Assembly: GCA_964036045.1 (NCBI GenBank)
Contig: OZ038381.1
Coordinates: forward strand, 105,901,367-105,965,366
DNA from: Eutreptiella sp. 'Long Island Sound 2002'
Taxonomy: Eukaryota > Euglenozoa > Euglenophyceae > Eutreptiales > Eutreptiaceae
Direction: 5' to 3'
Length of the DNA: 64,000 nucleotides
The notes beneath the pieces were generated by a model that was given only the letters and a program-made list of their open reading frames with translations, was not told the DNA's origin and searched no databases. Position 1 is the stretch's first letter, and each line of letters opens with the position of its first letter. This document shows, in pieces, positions 1-10,381 of the stretch. The translations under genes were made by a program, and so were the position numbers.

Positions 1-3000
1 GGCACAGACACCATGCTTGCCCCAGGAACCGCCCCACCAGGGGCAGTAGGGGACCCCATCACCCCGCACAGGGTCATCAGGGGAGTCCTCCAGCCGGGGG
101 ACAAGCCCCTAGCCCGCGCCCTGGCCCAAGTCACCTCAGGAAAAGCGGGCTACCACCTGGGACGCGCAATGCTCTGCCTGACCCAATGGATCCAGCGCCG
201 CTGGCCATCCACGGGCACCGTGTCCTGGATTTGGGCCATCCCGACCGCCCACACACAAATCGAGGCAGGCCGAGACACGCGGAAGGACCTCCCCCCCAGA
301 CCACAGCACTCCCTCACCTGCGGGTACCACGCCATCCACAGGGTCCTCAGCCGCGTGGGTCTTAGCCCAGAGCTAGCCCAGAGCCCCCTTCCCACCACTG
401 ACTAAGAGGTCCACAAAATACGCAAGCTCGTCTGCGAAATCCTTGGCACGGCAGCAGAAGACGGCAAGCTTCTCGCCCAAACCGCCCGGCCTACAACTGA
501 CCACGCAAGCGCGCTGCTGCGAGCGAACACATACACCGACACCCCACACCCCACCGCGCAATCCCCGCCCATGCCCCTCCCCTCTTGCTGCCCACCCGGA
601 GACCCACACACGCCCACCAACGCGCGCACCCCCCTGCTCCGCGACACGGGCCTCCCCCAACCGCCCAAACAACAGCACACGCCCGCCACCGACCCATCCG
701 CCGGACACCCCTCACCACCCCCCACGCTCAACAACCCGCACACACCCACCGAGGGGAGCCCTACGCCTCGCAGCACGCCCACCCCGCCCAGTGGCCCGCA
801 CATGCCCCCCGCGCACACCCCAGAAAGCCCAGGCCCAGCCTTCCCGGCCCCCGAATGCAGCCCGCGCGAACTGTCCCCCCGCGCGGACGCCAACCCACAC
901 AGCCTTGCTCATTACAGGACCCCGGCCCAGCCAAGCCCGGAAGGAGAAGGCCACAGCCCCGCGCCACCCTTCCCCACCGCTGCCGACCAGATCGGCCCGC
1001 CGGGCCGCTAGGTCACGGCCGGGCCCCCTGAACCACCCACCCGCAACCTACAGCCTGAAGACATGCCCTCCATCCTCCCCGCCGTGGCAGCAGCAGAAGC
1101 CGCCGCCCACAAACCCGCGACCGTCCGCATCACAGCGCAACCCGCGTCCCCCAAAACGACCACTTCTTCCTCGTCCTCAGCCTCATCAACGTCCTCCACT
1201 TCATCCTCCGACCCCCGCCTCTCCGCCGACCTCATCCACAAGGCCACGGCAAAAGCCAAAGCTGCGGCTGCACGCCAGACTACCGGGGACCCCCCGACCC
1301 CCACACAGGCGAAGCAGGCACCCCGGCAGCACACCGGGAAACCCCTCCACCCAGCACCGGCTCCCACACACCTCCGGACCGAGGTTCTCCTCAACCTCGA
1401 ACTTGACCCCAAACGAAAACCCGACCCTAAACCTAAGCCGGCGCCCAAACGAGCGCACCACCAGCAACAGCACCACCACCAACACCACCCCACGCAGCCC
1501 ACAACACCACAAACGCAATGACACAAACCCAAGCGACACCGCCCTAACCCAAACCATAACCCAAGCCAGGACCCCCCACCCGCCACAACCCACGCCCCCC
1601 TCCCACCAGCGGCCGCCGCCACCACAGAGGCAGCGGCCCAAAACGACCCCGTTCAAACCCTCGTCAACATCCCCATCTCCAAGCGCCCCGTCATCCATCC
1701 CCCACAAACCACAACTGCCGCGGGCCAAAACGACCCAGGGACGTGGGACCCCTCGACCACAATCACCGTCAAGCCCGGCCCCCGACCCGCCCCTGCTGCC
1801 CACCAAACAGTACGGCCCCAGGCACTACACACGATGCCCGACCCCCCACCCCGGACGGGGGGACTGGAATATCCCCAACGGTCCTAGGGCCATACCCGCA
1901 GCACCATCCCCACCACTACCAGCGCCACCACCACCAGCGGCGCCACCACCGACACGACCAACACCATCCCCACCACTACCCCTGCCCCCCACCCTACCCC
2001 GCCGGGCCACAACACCCGGTGCACGAGCAGCACCAGCGTATGGGATGGCAGCCACCGGGCGCTCCACCCCCATACCCCACCTACCACCAGGGGCCATCCC
2101 CCCGTACCAGGCACTGTATCCCCCCGGCCACCACGTCCATGCCGAAGGGGCCCCCCGGGCCCAACCCCACCAGGGACAGTCACCTGACCCGTACCACCAG
2201 TCGCTGCAGCCGCCGCACCCCTACGTGGCGGATCCAGGGAGGGCGGGGGACTCCCCCCCCCCTACCCAGTACCAAGCGGCGCCGCGCAAGGCCCCCGTGG
2301 ACCCGCTGACACCTCCTGACTGGCCCGACTCGAGCGACGAGGCCCGCTCCCGCAAACGGCGGCGCTCCCGCTCCCCCCCCGCACGGCGCATTCTCCCCCG
2401 GCGCTCACGCTCCCCACACCGCCACCGCCCCTCAACCACTCACTCGCGCCGCTCCCGCTCCCAAAGGCGCCACCACGACCCCCAGGGGCCCCGCTCCCGC
2501 CGCTCCCGCTCCCCCAGGCGCCACCACCCGCGCCACTGCCGCCCCATGTCTACCACCCCCTCCCCCCACGAGCCCCACGGGGCTTCCCGTTCCCCCCTCC
2601 GCCCGTACGTGGCCCCCACCCCCAGTCCCCGCCACTGCCGCTCCCGCTCCCCCAGGGGCCGCCAAGCACACCACCACCGCCCCGTGTCCACCACCCCCTT
2701 TCCCCACAGGCCCCACGGCCCTCCCTCTCCCCCCGTCGCCCGTACCCCCCTCCATCCCCAGCCCCCGCCACCGCCGCTCCCGCTCTCCCAGGCGCCTCCA
2801 CGCCCGCCACCGCCGCAGGTCCACGTCCTCCTTCCGCCACTCCAGGTCCTCATGATCTGACCCCTCCCCCCCCGGGGGCCCCCGTCCACCTCGCCTGGTG
2901 GTCCGCGCATGCTCTGCAGGAGCTCCGCCGCTGAGTGAAGTGGGCCGGGGGAGTGGGAAGGCCAGAAGGGGTGCACATGCTGCACACCTTCGAGGAGGTC

Positions 3001-4200
3001 CACGACCGCACACCCGCCGACCCCAACGAGGTCGCCCCGGAGGCCATCATGCCGCAAGCGACATGGGAGGCCCTCCTCCGGGACGCGGTCCAGGGCCTCT
3101 GCCCCCCCTACACCCCCCGAACCCTCCGCCAATGGCTCCAGGCCACCCACCCCCAGGCCTGGGCCAGCAGCGCCCCCCCCCCATCCCACCACCACCACAC
3201 CGGGAAGGGAAAGGGCACGGGCAAGGAAAGGGCAAGGGGCAGAGAGGGACACTCCGGCAGGGGGGCACGGAAGCGCCCAAGGTGACAGGCAGGCGCCCAC
3301 AGGGATAGGGCACCGGGAGCGACACAACGTGGGAGCAGGAAACCACCCAAGGGCCAGGAAGTTGAGGGAACAGGGACCGGGGCACAGGGAAGGAGGACAT
3401 CACGGCGGGCACCAGGACCCACAGGCAAGAGGGTCATACCACGACGGAAGGACCAGCGCCCTCACCCCCAGCAGATGCCGCACGACCCCCTGGGACGCAC
3501 GCCCCCAACACACGCCGCCGAAGAGCGACTCGGACGCCATAAGAATCACACCTGCACACGCCCACCAGCCACCGGAAACCACGCAGGGGAGGAAGGGCAC
3601 ACCTGCAAGGAGAGAACGAGCTACACCCACAGAGGAAGCCACTGGGAACACCGCCAGGCAGCCCACCACCACGCCCTCGCCGCCAGGCGACGACCCCGGC
3701 CATCACAAGGGCCACCGCACAGGCACCGAAAGAGGACGAAGGCACGGCCACAGCGCCCAGGGCTGGGGACCGGGACCCCCAGAGGACACGGGACCACGGC
3801 ACAGGCCCCCAGGGAGGGCAACCCCACGGACACCTACCTGACCCACCGGCCCGAGCGGCACACCCAGACCCCCACAGCACGGACCCAGCGAGCCACCCAC
3901 ACCTGACCGCACCCCGCGGGCACCAACCAGCCACGCTCCGGCCCGCACTCCGCACCACGACACGGGCCAGACTAACCTCCACCGGCACAACACGAGGCAG
4001 CACGGCACACCGCACCGCCACGCACTACATCGCAAAGCAACACGACATGGCACCCCAAAGCACAACACGCCTCAGCACGACGCGACGCGACGCGGCGCAG
4101 AGTGGCACACCACGGCGCGACACGGCGCAACACGGCGCGGCCCAGCAGGGCGCAAAGCAACACGGCACAGACCAACACGTTCGTCACAGCGGCAACGCCA
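1..4200. other. C-rich low-complexity block, probable 5'/gag part of element A
   Basis: The plus strand is strongly enriched in C (runs of ccc, cac, gcc) and poor in T. Long frames stay open on both strands mainly because stop codons are rare in this composition, so overlapping frames here should not be read as separate genes. Between about 4040 and 4190 the sequence turns into a quasi-repeat of cgacgcg, cggcgca and cacggc. The block directly precedes the recognisable polyprotein of element A on the same strand. Element D has a comparable GC-rich, Pro/Gly-rich gag region, so this may be the gag and leader part of element A. No 5' LTR was recognised, so the element probably starts outside the window. 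Confidence 0.4.
443..2860 (+). CDS. Pro-rich ORF with SR-like C-terminal third, coding status uncertain
   Basis: An 805-codon open frame without any recognisable folded domain. The first two thirds are Pro/Thr/Ser/Ala-rich low complexity. From about residue 630 onward (nt 2340-2700) it becomes Arg/Ser-rich, with short blocks such as RSRKRRRSRSP, RRSRSPHRH and RRSRSPRR repeated in a Pro/His background, like the RS tails of splicing factors. An RNA-binding gag-like role would fit its place upstream of the element A polyprotein, but the same composition keeps other frames open too, so it could be a by-product of base composition. The start codon is simply the first ATG of the open frame. I do not recognise a family. 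Confidence 0.25.
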   Translation: MARQQKTASFSPKPPGLQLTTQARCCERTHTPTPHTPPRNPRPCPSPLAAHPETHTRPPTRAPPCSATRASPNRPNNSTRPPPTHPPDTPHHPPRSTTRTHPPRGALRLAARPPRPVARTCPPRTPQKAQAQPSRPPNAARANCPPARTPTHTALLITGPRPSQARKEKATAPRHPSPPLPTRSARRAARSRPGPLNHPPATYSLKTCPPSSPPWQQQKPPPTNPRPSASQRNPRPPKRPLLPRPQPHQRPPLHPPTPASPPTSSTRPRQKPKLRLHARLPGTPRPPHRRSRHPGSTPGNPSTQHRLPHTSGPRFSSTSNLTPNENPTLNLSRRPNERTTSNSTTTNTTPRSPQHHKRNDTNPSDTALTQTITQARTPHPPQPTPPSHQRPPPPQRQRPKTTPFKPSSTSPSPSAPSSIPHKPQLPRAKTTQGRGTPRPQSPSSPAPDPPLLPTKQYGPRHYTRCPTPHPGRGDWNIPNGPRAIPAAPSPPLPAPPPPAAPPPTRPTPSPPLPLPPTLPRRATTPGARAAPAYGMAATGRSTPIPHLPPGAIPPYQALYPPGHHVHAEGAPRAQPHQGQSPDPYHQSLQPPHPYVADPGRAGDSPPPTQYQAAPRKAPVDPLTPPDWPDSSDEARSRKRRRSRSPPARRILPRRSRSPHRHRPSTTHSRRSRSQRRHHDPQGPRSRRSRSPRRHHPRHCRPMSTTPSPHEPHGASRSPLRPYVAPTPSPRHCRSRSPRGRQAHHHRPVSTTPFPHRPHGPPSPPVARTPLHPQPPPPPLPLSQAPPRPPPPQVHVLLPPLQVLMI

Positions 4201-5690
4201 GCGGGAACCATGGGGCGCCTCTCCACGACCGAGTGCACCCAGCCCCCCCCTATCAACTACTGCGGGACGTCCTGGCCCAAGGTCTGAAGGAGTTGGGTTA
4301 CTCCAGAGAAGACCTGAGCGTGGAGGTGTTCACCAGTGACAAGCAACATGTCTTGGACCTCTATTGCAGCAAGGGGAAAAACTGCTGCTACAAATTGTAT
4401 TGGCCCTCTTTCGGGACGGCCTATGGGAACCCCAGGTTCAGTGAACTGGGGAAGGTCTTGACCAAGGTGGCCCTGGAACGTTCCCGTATGGTCCTGTGTT
4501 CCCCCGATTGGGGAGCCCATGAGGGCAATGAGTACTGGCGAACCCTCCTGGACAGGCTGACTATCACCTCTGTCCAGTTACCTGATGAGGCTATCTACGT
4601 GCCTCTGGGCCGCATAACACCCATCGGAAAACCTGGATGGGGAAGTATGCTCAGCGTGGTGGACGGTAGTCTGAGCTCTATCCCTTGGGAGGACCTGGAC
4701 TCGACCCTGGTCCAGACTATCCAACGCGAGAGCGATGGACTTACCCTCGGTGACCTGAAGGATCGACTACGACTACAAGATGCTATTGAGGCTATTCCAG
4801 GGAAAGAGGAGTACGCCGTGACTAACAACAACGCCCCAAACTCTCCGTGCCATGTATCTATTCCGGATTGAGTCACAGAGTGTGGACTATCTGAGCTACC
4901 CATTTCTATTCACTCTGATGACAAAACTGAGCATGACGCCTTGTTCGTGCAGACCTGTGTGGAGGAAGCGGAGAACGCCGAGTACGTCGCCCCACTGAAA
5001 CCCCTACTCTCCATGAGGGTCGAAGAGCCCTTGGACGAGGAGTTGGACCCCCGATCCAGGCTGAGGGATTACGTGGACTCCAAGAGGAGATTGGTGGCAA
5101 AAAAGCTATGCTACGCTAAGCCGACCCGCAGCTCATGGCCACTGAAGCAAGGGTGTATGGGAGACCTCTCCCAACTGAAGGAGGACCTCGAACAAAAGAT
5201 CACCACCTGGCAAAGGGAGGTGGATCTCAAGCTCATGAAGAGTGTGTGGGGTGCCCACGTGAGGACCGCAGAGGAGGATGAACTCTCAGAGGAATGTGTA
5301 TGTGAACCCTCTCGAGCGTGACTATGTTGCCATCATCTGCCAGAGATGGTTGAACGAGACCTTTTATATGGCTACCAAGGGTTGAAGGATACTACCAAGG
5401 ACGAAGAGCCAGTGGAGGATCACCTCCCGGCGTCTATTACCCAGGGGGCAAGCAACTTACACTCTGACAAGGACATGGAGGACAAGATCAAACTATTGGA
5501 ACTGCGGGTACAGAAGCTTATTAGGACCTATCTGGAGGTGTTCGGGGAACTACCACCCCCAGCCTCATGTGACAAGCTGGTACGGATGGACCTCAAGCTG
5601 AAACCCGAGTTCGTGGGCCATAAGATCCGGAGGAGACCCTGCCCATTTCCTAAAGAGCAGGCTGATGAGATTGAGCGACAGATACAATAG
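4047..5690 (+). pseudogene. Element A polyprotein, N-terminal part with pre-RT domain
   Basis: One reading frame broken by TGA at 4869-4871 and 5319-5321 and by TAG at 5688-5690. The conserved part starts near 4250. Residues around VEVFTSDKQHV (4320) and a later VLCSPDW (about 4490) follow the pattern [LV]F[AT]S..N/Q...Y......W....Y.NP...L..VL.K......R.VL..P.W. I know this pattern from the region after RNase H in DIRS-type elements; here it lies upstream of the RT. The rest (about 4660-5690) is acidic and charged, leading into the conserved pre-RT linker with KIRRRPCPFPKEQ. No DTG protease was recognised. A true start cannot be chosen; the ATG at 4047 lies in low-complexity sequence. Confidence 0.6.
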
Positions 5691-5693
5691 TGT

Positions 5694-6500
5694 ATGGACG
5701 CCGGCCTAGTCCTGAAGTACAGGAACGGGGACTACCCCCAACACTGCAGCCCTTGTTTCCTGGTGGCAAAACCTGGGTCTACAGCCAAACGGCTGGTGGT
5801 GGACTATGGAGAACTGAACAAGAAGACGTTGAACCACTCAGGGTCCATTCCTAACGTTGAGTCTACCCTTGAGAAGATTGCCTCCTGTCGCTACAAGACC
5901 AAGATGGACAAAAGAAGCGGATTCTGGCAGGTGGACCTGACACCCAACGACCAGGAGCTACTCCCCTTCATCACCCCTGAGGGGAGGGTGTTTAAGTGGA
6001 ATGTCATGCCCTTTGGCGTGGCCAACGCACCCGCTCCATTCCAAGAGCTGATGAATAAGATCCTGTCCATCCTTCAGCGAAGACCCAAGGTGCAAGAACT
6101 CATATCCCGTGGGGCCCAGAGGGAGGCGCACATCGACGATGTATGCCTAGGGACCAATACCCAGGAGGATCACCTAATCCTCCTGGCTGAGTTCTTTGCG
6201 GTCTGCCAGGAGAACCACACACGACTCAAGCTGGAGAAGTGTGATTTCATGCAGGAGACCGTGCAGCACCTCGGGTCCGATATTGGCTATGGGTGGTGGA
6301 CCCCCGCGGCCTCGAAGGCCAAACCGCTGATGGATGCTAAGGTACGGCATGAAGACCCCAAGAAGAGACTCCATGATGTATGTAGTTTCATTGGGGATTG
6401 CAACTTCTACCGCCGCCATATCAAGAACTTCACCTACACCAGCGCCATCCTAACGGACATGATCAAGAAGAGTACCACCTGGCGCTGGGGCCCACAATAG
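5694..6500 (+). pseudogene. Element A reverse transcriptase domain
   Basis: Makes cDNA from the element's own RNA in the LTR-retrotransposon cycle. RT blocks are in order: LVVDYGELNKKTL, KMDKRSGFWQVDL (first catalytic Asp), MPFGVANAPAPFQELM, then HIDDVCLG as the YXDD-type box with both Asp kept, then KLEKCDF and the thumb motif FIGDCNFYRRHIKNF. This order and spacing are typical of Ty3/gypsy. The domain is entered in frame from the upstream part through a TAG at 5688-5690 and left through a TAG at 6498-6500 (a Q*Q context). ATG 5694 is only the first Met after the stop, not a true start. The catalytic residues look intact, but the polyprotein is not. Confidence 0.88.
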
Positions 6501-7193
6501 CAACAAGCGTTTGACGAGCTCAAAAACAAGGTGGCCGGCGCTGAGTGCTCGGGTGTGCCTGGAGCACAAGGGGAGACGATCCTGGTGACCAACGCCAGCA
6601 ATGTGGGCGGTGGTGGTACGTTGTTCCAATGGCAAGCACTAGAGAAGGAGGAGTTCGACTCGGCCATCACCCAATGGGGGACAGGTGGACTGAACCGAGA
6701 TGGTACCCTCAAGCACAGGACCCTGACGACAAGTGGGTCCTAGTACCCCTGGGTCACTGGAACTGGAAATGGAACCAGGCCCGGGGTAACTACTCCACCT
6801 ATGAGCAGGAATTGCTGGCGGGTGTGCTGGTGCTATCCTCTCAGGCACGCCTGTTGAAGAGAAACCCTGTGGTATGGTTGTGCGACCAAGAGCCGGTCGG
6901 CACTTTCTGGAAGGGTGCCCCACCTGAGAAGGCAAAGCTACGGCGCTGGTGGACCTACCTCAGCCAACTACGGCTGACAGTGCACCATATGCAGGGAGTC
7001 AAGAACGAGTGTGCAGACTACATCAGCCGCAACAACTTCGACGACCTGATTGGTGCCAGGTCAGAAGTGCTAGCCAAGGGGGCGTTCTGCCGTATGGATG
7101 TACACCTGGACCTCAACATGACCGTGTTCCGATCCCTAGATGGACTCCAACAAGCGGAGTACCTGAAATAAAATCCTAGGTATACCTGAAGGA
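6501..7193 (+). pseudogene. Element A RNase H domain
   Basis: Degrades the RNA strand of the RNA/DNA hybrid. After the TAG at 6498 the same frame reads to about 6715, including ILVTNASNVGGGGTLFQ; the usual TDAS motif here has Asn (codon AAC) in place of the first catalytic Asp. A one-base shift near 6715-6722 moves the frame to that of WVLVPLGHW and NYSTYEQELLAG (the catalytic Glu motif), VVWLCDQEPV (Asp) and the C-terminal HHMQGVKNECADYISR. The frame reaches YLK at 7168 and is broken by TAA and by the insertions that follow. Because of the Asp-to-Asn change, the stop and the shift, this copy should not be active. Confidence 0.85.
7168..7193 (+). repeat. Possible transposon footprint: TACCTGAA duplication around a 15-bp TIR-like remnant
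   Basis: TACCTGAA occurs at 7160-7167 and again at 7183-7190. The 15 bases between them, ATAAAATCCTAGGTA, share 14 bp (7168-7181) with the right terminus of element F at 62951-62964. A direct 8-bp duplication around a terminal remnant looks like a target duplication left by imprecise excision or an almost complete internal deletion. It sits in the RNase H-integrase linker of element A, just upstream of insertion B. The alternative is a coincidental direct repeat, but the 14-bp match makes that less likely. Confidence 0.45.
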
Positions 7194-7747
7194 GCTGCCC
7201 TAGTGACCCCTTTTGCACACCTTTCAGCGTAGCGGTTGAACAGCGGTTGAACCCAGTTGAACAGCATGTTGCTGTTCAACCCCCCAGTTGAACTCGGTTG
7301 AACGCGGTTGAACAGTTCAACTGGCCTATCGCGCCAATCGGTGGCGCGTGCTCGCGCGATCACGCGTTCAACAGTGGTTAATTGGTAACTGTAGCCTGTC
7401 CCACAATTTTGGTTTTGAGCTGTTCCCTAAAACCCAGTTAAAACCTGGAACCTACTACCAATGGGCAGGTGGCGGTGTGGTGACCACATACATGAAAACT
7501 GGAGCCGGCACGTGGTGGCCAACACGTGGCGGTAAAGGGAATGCACATGGTGTGTAGTAGTTGCCACCTGCTCGCTTTTTACTATATACATGACGCATTG
7601 AATTGAAGAATATTTGATTTCACCTTTGTGCAATATGGTAGTGTCACCAAAAATAACGTAACAATAAGAACAAATTAGAGCACCAAGAGATTCCCCATTG
7701 TGGTTTCTTACTTGTATGCAAGGATCCCTCTCATTTTACAATCAAAA

Positions 7748-8098
7748 ATGCCAACGTCAAACTTGAAGCAATGTATTGCAGATCACTACACTGGATTACA
7801 ATCGGATGAATTGATGAGTGATTTGGTCAACTTGTTCACCGCATCCAAGGGTGGTCGTACACTATGGGAACGCCTCAAGACCAGAATGGGTAGTGGGCGG
7901 CGTAGTCGACGCAATGACCGGAAGGTCATGGAAAGGGTGTTTACACCCAAGGATGCCGTCCGGTTGATCCTTGACTTGGAAATGCCGAAAAATAGGTGCT
8001 CTACATGTCCTACATGCATACCATGGTGCGTTGCATGTATGCAAGGAGTGTTCAACGGTATGCGAGATGCGTTCAAGTGTGCGGTTGAACACATATGA
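7748..8098 (+). CDS. Unidentified small Cys-rich ORF inside element B
   Basis: A 116-codon frame from ATG 7748. The protein has a basic middle (RMGSGRRSRRNDRK), the segment FTPKDAVRLILDLEMP, and a C-terminal Cys cluster CSTCPTCIPWCVAC that could bind metal. I recognise no family. It precedes the larger frame at 8257 on the same strand but in a different frame; the two may be exons or fragments of one transposon gene. An open frame could also extend upstream to 7700 from an earlier ATG (7700), which adds a hydrophobic stretch; I prefer 7748 because conserved-looking sequence begins there, but this is weak. Confidence 0.3.
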   Translation: MPTSNLKQCIADHYTGLQSDELMSDLVNLFTASKGGRTLWERLKTRMGSGRRSRRNDRKVMERVFTPKDAVRLILDLEMPKNRCSTCPTCIPWCVACMQGVFNGMRDAFKCAVEHI

Positions 8099-8256
8099 AA
8101 CAAATGCGACTCATGTTTGTGCAACATAGAGTGCCTACCTAGGTTTCATCGAACTATCACGTATATGTCTTCTTCCACATGCAATTGTGGCCCCATTTAC
8201 ATGCTACCATCAAGTGTTTTTGCATGAAAACAACAAATTGAACATTTGTTAAAGTC

Positions 8257-8868
8257 ATGTTCAACTGCCCGGTTGAACAAGTTGAACGATTTCAACCAAC
8301 GCTCACGTTGTGCACCAACGTTCACGTTGTGCGCGTCACTTTGTTCGAATTAACATGCCTCAAATTTAGGTACAAGAATCTAATATCTTGGGCCAACCGG
8401 CGAACAAAAGCTGCCCAAGAAAAGTTGGATGTTCATTGGGTGCACCCATTTCCATCTTTCAAGCGTATGCACCGTGAATGGCAACGATTGGGTAAGGCGC
8501 AAAAATTGGAAACCACTATTCACAATGGCAAAGTTGGTGTACGCTGGGACTTACCGCATTTCTTTAATTATGTCGCAACACAAAAGGAGCTCATGGAGTC
8601 CATGGACTTTCCAATGATCGATTGGGAGCAATTATTCGTCATCATAATTAGAGGCGACGGGCTCCCATGTGGCTCGCGCCCATGGGTGCAAATTGTGATT
8701 GGCTTTGCCAATCACATGGAAAAGGCCCGCACTCTTCAATATAATTGGACATTGGATGTCGCATTGACATCTGAACATGACGACGAAGCAATGCGTGTCT
8801 TATTTTGTGCCACGTTGCAACACATCCAAACTATCATTGATAGTGGATACATCCAAATGAATAATGTT
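8257..8868 (+). pseudogene. Truncated unidentified gene of element B, possibly a transposase fragment
   Basis: The frame starts at 8257 within GTTGAAC repeats; the protein-like part begins near 8341 (FRYKNLISWANRR). It contains VHPFPSFKRMHREWQRLG, DLPHFFNYV and IIRGDGLPCGSRPWVQI, an Asp after a hydrophobic strand followed by another strand, which resembles the first-Asp region of DDE-type or related transposases. That resemblance is weak and only by eye. The open frame runs on to 8988 but there overlaps the element A integrase in another frame, so the real coding part must end at the insertion edge near 8868. It looks like the 3'-truncated middle of a larger protein. Confidence 0.35.
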
Positions 8869-9871
8869 TATGGGACATATCTATACGCGCCTGGAGAAGC
8901 GCCTGGAACCCCCCCTGGTCAACCAAGAGCAGTGGAAGAGGGACAAGAGCTACCTCTGGCACGAGGACCGAATAGTGGTCCCCAGTGACAGAGTCACAGC
9001 GCTACTGAACTCGACCCATGAGTCCAGTGGTCATGTGGGTGCTGACCGTGCCCTGAGGCTATTCAAGCAGTGGTTCCACACTACATGGAGTGACAACCAA
9101 CTGTGTAAGACCCTCCAGCCTATCGTGGACAAGTGCCCATGTAGGTCCTCCAAACCTGGGGATATCAGGGACGGGGGTCTCTACTTGACCCTGCCCATCC
9201 CCCACTGTGCTAACAGTGTGCTCTATGTGGACTACACGCAGATGCCGAAGTTTGGGGGCTACGATTTTGCCCCCGTGGTGACCCGGGTGTTCCCGTGTAC
9301 CAAGCACATTACCGGAGGGAAGACTATCAAGATACTTCTGGAGGAGTGGTTTTGTGTCTATGGGGCGCCCAAAGAGATCAACTCCGATGAGGACGTACGA
9401 GTATGCTCTGACACCGGCTGGTACAAGAGGGTCCTGAGATCCCTCAATGTGCAAGTGTCCACAGGGATCCCCTACTCTCATACGAGCCACCCCCTATGTG
9501 AGTGACAGATTCCTGTCCTGAAGGAAAATGTAAGGATATGGTGCAAGACCGAGCGCACCAGAGACTGGGTGAGACTACTCCCTGTCATATCCTTGATGAT
9601 GGGCTCCCAAGAGAGTTCGGCGACTGGCTACTTGCCCCATGAGCTATTCCTAGGGCGCCCATTGTGGTTCCTACATGCTCCCTATCCAGAGGATACCCAT
9701 TCTACTGTGGGCAACTGGGTCCAGGAGAAACAAGCGAAGGTGGACAAGGCCAAGGCTATGCTCCAGAGAATGAGGGAGCGACAGTGGAACAAGAAGCACA
9801 AGCACCGGGTGCCCGCCTCCTACCAAGAGGGGGACTGGGTGTTGGTGCACCCCAGTCGGCTACTCGCCTGA
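8869..9871 (+). pseudogene. Element A integrase
   Basis: Inserts the element cDNA into the genome. The N-terminal zinc-binding module is visible as HESSGHVGADRALRLF followed by CPCRSSKPGD (HHCC type). The catalytic core shows Asp in VLYVDYTQMPKFGGYDF, the second Asp in EINSDEDVRVCSDTGWY, and Glu in HPLCE just before a TGA at 9503-9505. Reading through that stop in the same frame gives IPVLKENVRIW and the C-terminal core ATGYLPHELFLGRPLWF, then NKKHKHRVPASYQEGDWV, the usual link to the GPY/F module. A second TGA lies at 9869-9871. Both stops could come from CGA. The frame is the same as that of the RNase H before insertion B. Confidence 0.85.
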
Positions 9872-10381
9872 CCACGCTCTACCAGCGATGACCCATACTC
9901 CGGTCCCTACAAGATTCTCTCACTGGATGGACACCGTATCACATTGAGGTGTTCTCCCCGGCTAGGGGGGACCCTGGTGTGCGCTGCTCAGCATCTAAAG
10001 GGCTACTACGATCCTGAGGACCTGTGTGGGGAGGAGTTGGAGCTGAACGACGAGGAGATCGCCGCTCTGGACCTACATGGCGCTGCCAGCTGCATGGAAG
10101 TGGAAGGGGAACTCCCCGACATGGACGCTGAGGAGATGGCTAAGGAGGGCTTCTATCTTGTGACGACTATACTACGCCACCTCTACCGCCGGGGTTGGCG
10201 CTTCCTCGCCCTCTGGGAAGGGTTTGGGGTCGAAGAGGCCACTTGGAAGCCCTTCTCTGCGTTTGTACTACCTGAGGGACGCCTAAACTCAGTTCTGGTA
10301 GACTACGTGTCCCAGAACAAACTTGGAGAGTTGCTGAGGCTCGCTGAGACGCTTGCCTCCAAGACTGAAGCAAGGGACTGA
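9872..10381 (+). pseudogene. Element A integrase C-terminus: GPY/F-like module and chromodomain
   Basis: Same frame as the integrase. First comes a GPY/F-like segment, PYSGPYKILSLDGHRITL, which in Ty3 elements follows the catalytic core and helps bind DNA. It is followed by an acidic linker and a chromodomain: FYLVTTILRHLYRRGWRFLA, then LWEGFGVEEATWKPFSAF, matching the Y.VE.IL...Y.V.W.G......WEP.. pattern. Chromodomains in chromovirus integrases read histone marks and steer integration to heterochromatin. The normal WEP is WKP here. The protein ends at TGA 10379-10381, which looks like the natural end, with a short helical tail (SQNKLGELLRLAETLA). Confidence 0.75.

Larger units (their letters stand above)
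7194..8868. mobile_element. Element B: about 1.67-kb insertion splitting element A between RNase H and integrase
   Basis: Element A coding sequence stops making sense just after 7193 and resumes near 8868 in the same frame, with HIYTRLEKRLE leading into the integrase zinc-binding region. The intervening DNA is more AT-rich and has two open frames of its own. GGTTGAAC/AGTTGAAC and the inverse GTTCAACC are clustered near the left end (7234-7322) and recur at 7366, 8072, 8084 and 8258-8300, like subterminal repeats of DNA transposons. I saw no clear terminal inverted repeat. TATAC occurs at 7181-7185 and 8882-8886, and joining the flanks there also keeps the frame, so the exact breakpoints could differ by about 15 bp. 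Confidence 0.55.

Noticed and set aside
2440-3327. Minus-strand Gly-rich ORF opposite the SR-like region
   Set aside because: It is the antisense of the C-rich Pro/Arg/Ser coding-like sequence and has only low-complexity Gly/Arg/Trp content.
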